Shown: positions 62,061 through 64,000 of the stretch, piece after piece
Layout: each line of letters begins with the position of its first letter
How positions within the stretch are numbered: position 1 is the stretch's first letter
Origin: a virus
Length of the DNA stretch: 64,000 nt
Virus record (IMG/VR): IMGVR_UViG_3300021438_000010
Location: 34,622 to 98,621 of that record
Strand: one strand, 5' to 3'
Translations under genes and position numbers: made by a program
Notes under the pieces: model-generated
What the model saw: only the letters and a program-made list of their open reading frames with translations
What the model was told of the DNA's origin: nothing
The model's database searches: none

Positions 62061-62245
62061 ACATCGTACTCCTTACGCCAGTTACGTTCATTGGCTTTAC
62101 GGGTACGGAGTCGTTTGGGACGATTATCGAACACCGTATCCCGATGCTCTTGGTGTCCCTGCCGTATTTCCCACGGCATAACTTTCTTGACCTTGACCAC
62201 GTTGCGGCGTGGACGCATATCTTCGTTGTTGTGGAGCGTAATCAT
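62057..62245 (-). CDS. Unknown basic protein
   Basis: 62 residues, very basic (RPRRNVVKVKKVMPWEIRQG, NRPKRLRTRKANERNWRKEY). It overlaps the end of the 62124-62450 gene in another frame by 122 bp. A promoter at 62312 lies about 67 bp upstream. Nucleic-acid binding is likely from charge. Confidence 0.6.
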   Translation of the reverse strand: MITLHNNEDMRPRRNVVKVKKVMPWEIRQGHQEHRDTVFDNRPKRLRTRKANERNWRKEYDV

Positions 62246-62450
62246 ACCATATTCCGTTTTCGTGTTGATAGTAAACTTTGTCAGTATTAGGGTCGTAAGC
62301 CATCAGACAGTATTGTATAGGATAGTTCGTTTTTGTCAAGACCTCGTTTTTAGTTATTTGAGGGATTTTGATATTTCCATTCTGAATGTCCTTGAGTCCT
62401 GTATACACCAATCCACAAATCGTGATAATCACGCCAATCCACTGAATCAT
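62124..62450 (-). CDS. Small membrane-anchored protein
   Basis: 108 residues from the ATG at 62450 after AAGGAG. One transmembrane helix (WIGVIITICGLVYTGL), a Tyr-rich middle (YYQHENGIWYDYAPQQRR) and a low-complexity Gly/Ser/Arg end that overlaps the next gene in another frame. The last 40 residues may be fortuitous. Confidence 0.58.
   Translation of the reverse strand: MIQWIGVIITICGLVYTGLKDIQNGNIKIPQITKNEVLTKTNYPIQYCLMAYDPNTDKVYYQHENGIWYDYAPQQRRYASTPQRGQGQESYAVGNTAGTPRASGYGVR
62312..62339 (-). promoter_or_regulatory. Sigma70-type promoter inside the membrane-protein gene
   Basis: TTGACA, 16-bp spacer AAAACGAACTATCCTA, TACAAT on the minus strand. It is intragenic and would drive the basic protein at 62057-62245. 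Confidence 0.8.
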
Positions 62451-62543
62451 GATGCCTGTCTCCTTTTTCATATAAGGATTATCGGCATACGGCTCAGAAA
62501 ACTTTAGGTTGGCTGACTACCCCTGCGAAAATGATCGGGCTTG

Positions 62544-62693
62544 TTAGGCAAAGACAACCTTATATTCCGCAGTCTTTTCAACCCATACATTTTGCCCATA
62601 TTCTTCACGGGCCTTACAGTACGCTTCAAACTGGCTAGGGGATGTCACATATCCCGCAAACCGATTATTCTTCCAAACTCTCCAAATATACAT
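62544..62693 (-). CDS. Unknown small aromatic protein
   Basis: 49 residues from the ATG at 62693 after AGGAGA (MYIWRVWKNNRFAGYVTSPS). Aromatic and basic. A promoter ends 21 bp upstream, so this is a single-gene unit. Function unknown. Confidence 0.68.
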   Translation of the reverse strand: MYIWRVWKNNRFAGYVTSPSQFEAYCKAREEYGQNVWVEKTAEYKVVFA

Positions 62694-62713
62694 GTTCTCT
62701 CTCCTATATACGT

Positions 62714-62741
62714 ACTCTACCATAACTATCGGCTCTGTCAA
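62714..62741 (-). promoter_or_regulatory. Sigma70-type promoter with CGAT spacer
   Basis: TTGACA, 16-bp spacer GAGCCGATAGTTATGG, TAGAGT on the minus strand. Confidence 0.83.
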
Positions 62742-62756
62742 TACCTTTTCTTTAGT

Positions 62757-62847
62757 GGTTCTAAGTCTATATTTGATAAGGGTTTAGGTCAAATCTCCCC
62801 GGCCCCGCTCACCATAAGTCCTTTGGTGGCAAGGGTTTGCGTCACAT
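62757..62847. repeat. Palindromic GC-rich intergenic repeat, copy E5
   Basis: Left arm CTAAGTCTATATTTGA then TAAGGGTTTAGG, centre CTCCCCGGCCCCGCTC, right arm ATAAGTCCTTTGGTGG then CAAGGGTTTGCG. It lies across the stop of 62842-63069 and ends 16 bp before the next promoter. Confidence 0.87.
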
Positions 62848-63069
62848 TGTCCAACCGGCTTCTGCGGCGACTAGTTTAGTGGGGATTACAATAGTATCTG
62901 GCAAGGCTGTAGAGTAATCTTTCATACCACGTTCGTCAATATAAAAATGTTCATCTAATACGTCAAACTTATTAGTTTCCCCTAGTGCTACAACAGCGGC
63001 CTCTAGTGGACTTTTATCAGTAGAGTAGATTAGTTCTAGTGTGTTAGACTTGATATAAAACTTACTCAT
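62842..63069 (-). CDS. Unknown protein
   Basis: 75 residues from the ATG at 63069 (SKFYIKSNTLELIYSTDKSP, EAAVVALGETNKFDVLDEHF). The plan strand-turn-strand-helix is common in tiny phage proteins. It overlaps the kinase-like gene by 8 bp. Confidence 0.67.
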   Translation of the reverse strand: MSKFYIKSNTLELIYSTDKSPLEAAVVALGETNKFDVLDEHFYIDERGMKDYSTALPDTIVIPTKLVAAEAGWTM

Positions 63070-63553
63070 GGCAGCAACCACCCTTTCTACAAGTGATGCA
63101 ATAACACCGGTCTTCGTTTACAATGCTTTCATCGCCCGTGTCGATTACAACCATCGTTCTATATCCATTTCGCACAACGTATCCAACATTACCAAGATGG
63201 CAGTCTCCAAAAGAATATCCAATACGATTACATTCCTCTACAAGACATTCAATCTCATCCTCGTACATATCCTCTTGATCGTAATAATCAAACTCATAGT
63301 CACGCTTAATAGTCTCGGCCATTTCAGTCATGAATCCCCACTTACTAAGTTTACCATCAGCATGACGAACACGGCATACATCACTGTATACATATGGGGC
63401 AAGATTATACTCAGCCAGTTCACTCTGATTCAAGTGTGCAATCTTTGCATCCTCTTTACTATTAAAAGTTTTGAAGCCTCTATCCATACGCCTAATCTTA
63501 TAAAAGGTAGACGCACATCCTGCACCATGCTTTTTCTTATTAAGAACGTACAT
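63062..63553 (-). CDS. Minimal protein-kinase-like fold
   Basis: 163 residues. GAGCASTFYKIRRMD resembles a glycine-rich loop, LAEYNLAPYVYSDVCRV a hinge-type segment, SFGDCHLGNVGYVV a D-x-H-x-x-N catalytic loop, and TMVVIDTGDES a DFG-like metal site, in the order of kinases and aminoglycoside-phosphotransferase relatives. At 163 residues it is smaller than most active kinases, and a usual VAIK lysine is not obvious. The C-terminus is a Cys-rich cluster (CYCITCRKGGCCHE). Confidence 0.6.
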   Translation of the reverse strand: MYVLNKKKHGAGCASTFYKIRRMDRGFKTFNSKEDAKIAHLNQSELAEYNLAPYVYSDVCRVRHADGKLSKWGFMTEMAETIKRDYEFDYYDQEDMYEDEIECLVEECNRIGYSFGDCHLGNVGYVVRNGYRTMVVIDTGDESIVNEDRCYCITCRKGGCCHE

Positions 63554-63554
63554 A

Positions 63555-63788
63555 TCAACCCCCTAGACTAATAACTACGGTATTATCGTACTCGCCAAAA
63601 TCTAAATCAGCATTAAAATCATTATCGTCAAGAATAGATTGTAGTGTTTCTTGGCTAATCAGAGTATCAGTATTAGTACCAAAACTAACATCGCTATTAC
63701 AAATAGCATCCATTACATCGCTATAGTTCAAATCATTATGTTCGCAGACTTCTCGTAGGTCGAGATATTCCCAAGTATAACTTTTCAT
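63555..63788 (-). CDS. Unknown acidic protein
   Basis: 77 residues, strongly acidic (LQSILDDNDFNADLDFGEYD). An N-terminal helical part with repeated Asp/Asn. Acidic early phage proteins sometimes mimic DNA, but no evidence beyond charge exists here. Confidence 0.67.
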   Translation of the reverse strand: MKSYTWEYLDLREVCEHNDLNYSDVMDAICNSDVSFGTNTDTLISQETLQSILDDNDFNADLDFGEYDNTVVISLGG

Positions 63789-63796
63789 ATTTATCC

Positions 63797-64000
63797 TTAG
63801 TGTGATGGAAACAATACGTTAGCCAAACCCTTGACGCACAAGTTACAGTCTACACTACCCTTAGTCTGAGTGCAAGTGACAACGCCACGACCACGCCTAA
63901 TCTCAGGGCAAACAACATACTTGGTATCGTCAATGATAACCAGTTTAGGCAGACTCTTACGCCAAGCATCGGCCAGATTCTTACGCTTGGGGCGTTTCTT
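63797..64000 (-). CDS. Basic Cys-containing protein (5' end outside window)
   Basis: 67 codons visible, running in from the right edge: KKRPKRKNLADAWRKSLPKL, VIIDDTKYVVCPEIRRGRGV, then TCTQTKGSVDCNLCVKGL. Cys pairs suggest a zinc site. Basic and possibly nucleic-acid-binding. Function unknown. Confidence 0.65.
   Translation of the reverse strand, partial: KKRPKRKNLADAWRKSLPKLVIIDDTKYVVCPEIRRGRGVVTCTQTKGSVDCNLCVKGLANVLFPSH

Noticed and set aside
1-64000. CRISPR array, integrase, attachment site or transposase
   Set aside because: No spaced direct-repeat array, no tyrosine or serine integrase motifs and no transposase motifs were seen. The palindromic repeats at 55-63 kb are irregularly spaced and separated by genes.

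Overview
The window looks like part of a large, AT-rich, strictly lytic tailed phage genome (Caudoviricetes). The evidence is a complete phage replication and nucleotide kit (PD-(D/E)XK nuclease, dNMP kinase, DnaG-type primase, DnaB-type helicase, RecA, SSB, PhoH, dUTPase, NrdA/NrdB, ThyX, dCMP deaminase), T4-like rIIA/rIIB, a phage-type sigma factor, a beta-helix tailspike, many HNH homing endonucleases, and dozens of tiny unknown genes packed with ATGA/TAATG overlaps. There is no integrase, repressor or attachment site, and no terminase, portal or capsid gene, so this is only part of the genome. Almost every gene is on the minus strand. The exceptions are a small virion-like gene (32579-32947) and an HNH gene (48632-49090). 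The host cannot be named; a lipoprotein, an exported thioredoxin and exported proteases suggest a host with a periplasm.

Layout, left to right. 1-13.3 kb: replication, recombination and nucleotide metabolism. 13.3-19.4 kb: membrane proteins, a lipoprotein, a tailspike, a papain-like peptidase, a holin-like peptide, a membrane-tethered PAS protein and a probable virion protein. 19.4-26.5 kb: sigma factor, glycosyltransferase, nucleotide-pool enzymes, SSB, dCMP deaminase, FkbM methyltransferase and GMP reductase. 26.5-29.6 kb: rIIB and rIIA behind a strong promoter. 29.6-36.8 kb: ThyX with an HNH insertion and duplicated 3' end, a glycosyltransferase-like gene, a trypsin-like protease, three HNH genes, a tRNA-Ser, a tmRNA and an exported thioredoxin. 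36.8-53.5 kb: long runs of small unknown genes, with a phosphoesterase, UV-damage endonuclease, tRNA-Arg and a tRNA(UAA) interrupted by a 196-nt group I intron. 53.5-64 kb: small early-type genes as separate units, each with its own TTGACA/TATAAT promoter, often preceded by a GC-rich palindromic repeat; also tRNA-Ile(UAU) and a candidate non-coding RNA.

The sequence supports at least two promoter classes. One is sigma70-like, with 21 sites on the minus strand, many sharing a CGAT tetranucleotide in the spacer; it serves early-type genes, tRNAs and a candidate ncRNA. The other is a GTGTATA(T)AA motif without a -35 box, found before HNH genes, probable virion genes and the thioredoxin-tmRNA unit; it may be read by the phage sigma factor. 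The most notable elements are the promoter family, the dispersed stop-repeat-promoter cassettes, the tmRNA, the intron-bearing tRNA with a mismatched body and anticodon, the thyX/HNH homing scar, and two small proteins that look like pieces of cellular machinery (an L7/L12 C-terminal-like domain and a minimal protein-kinase-like fold). All functions are read from sequence by eye; no database search was run.
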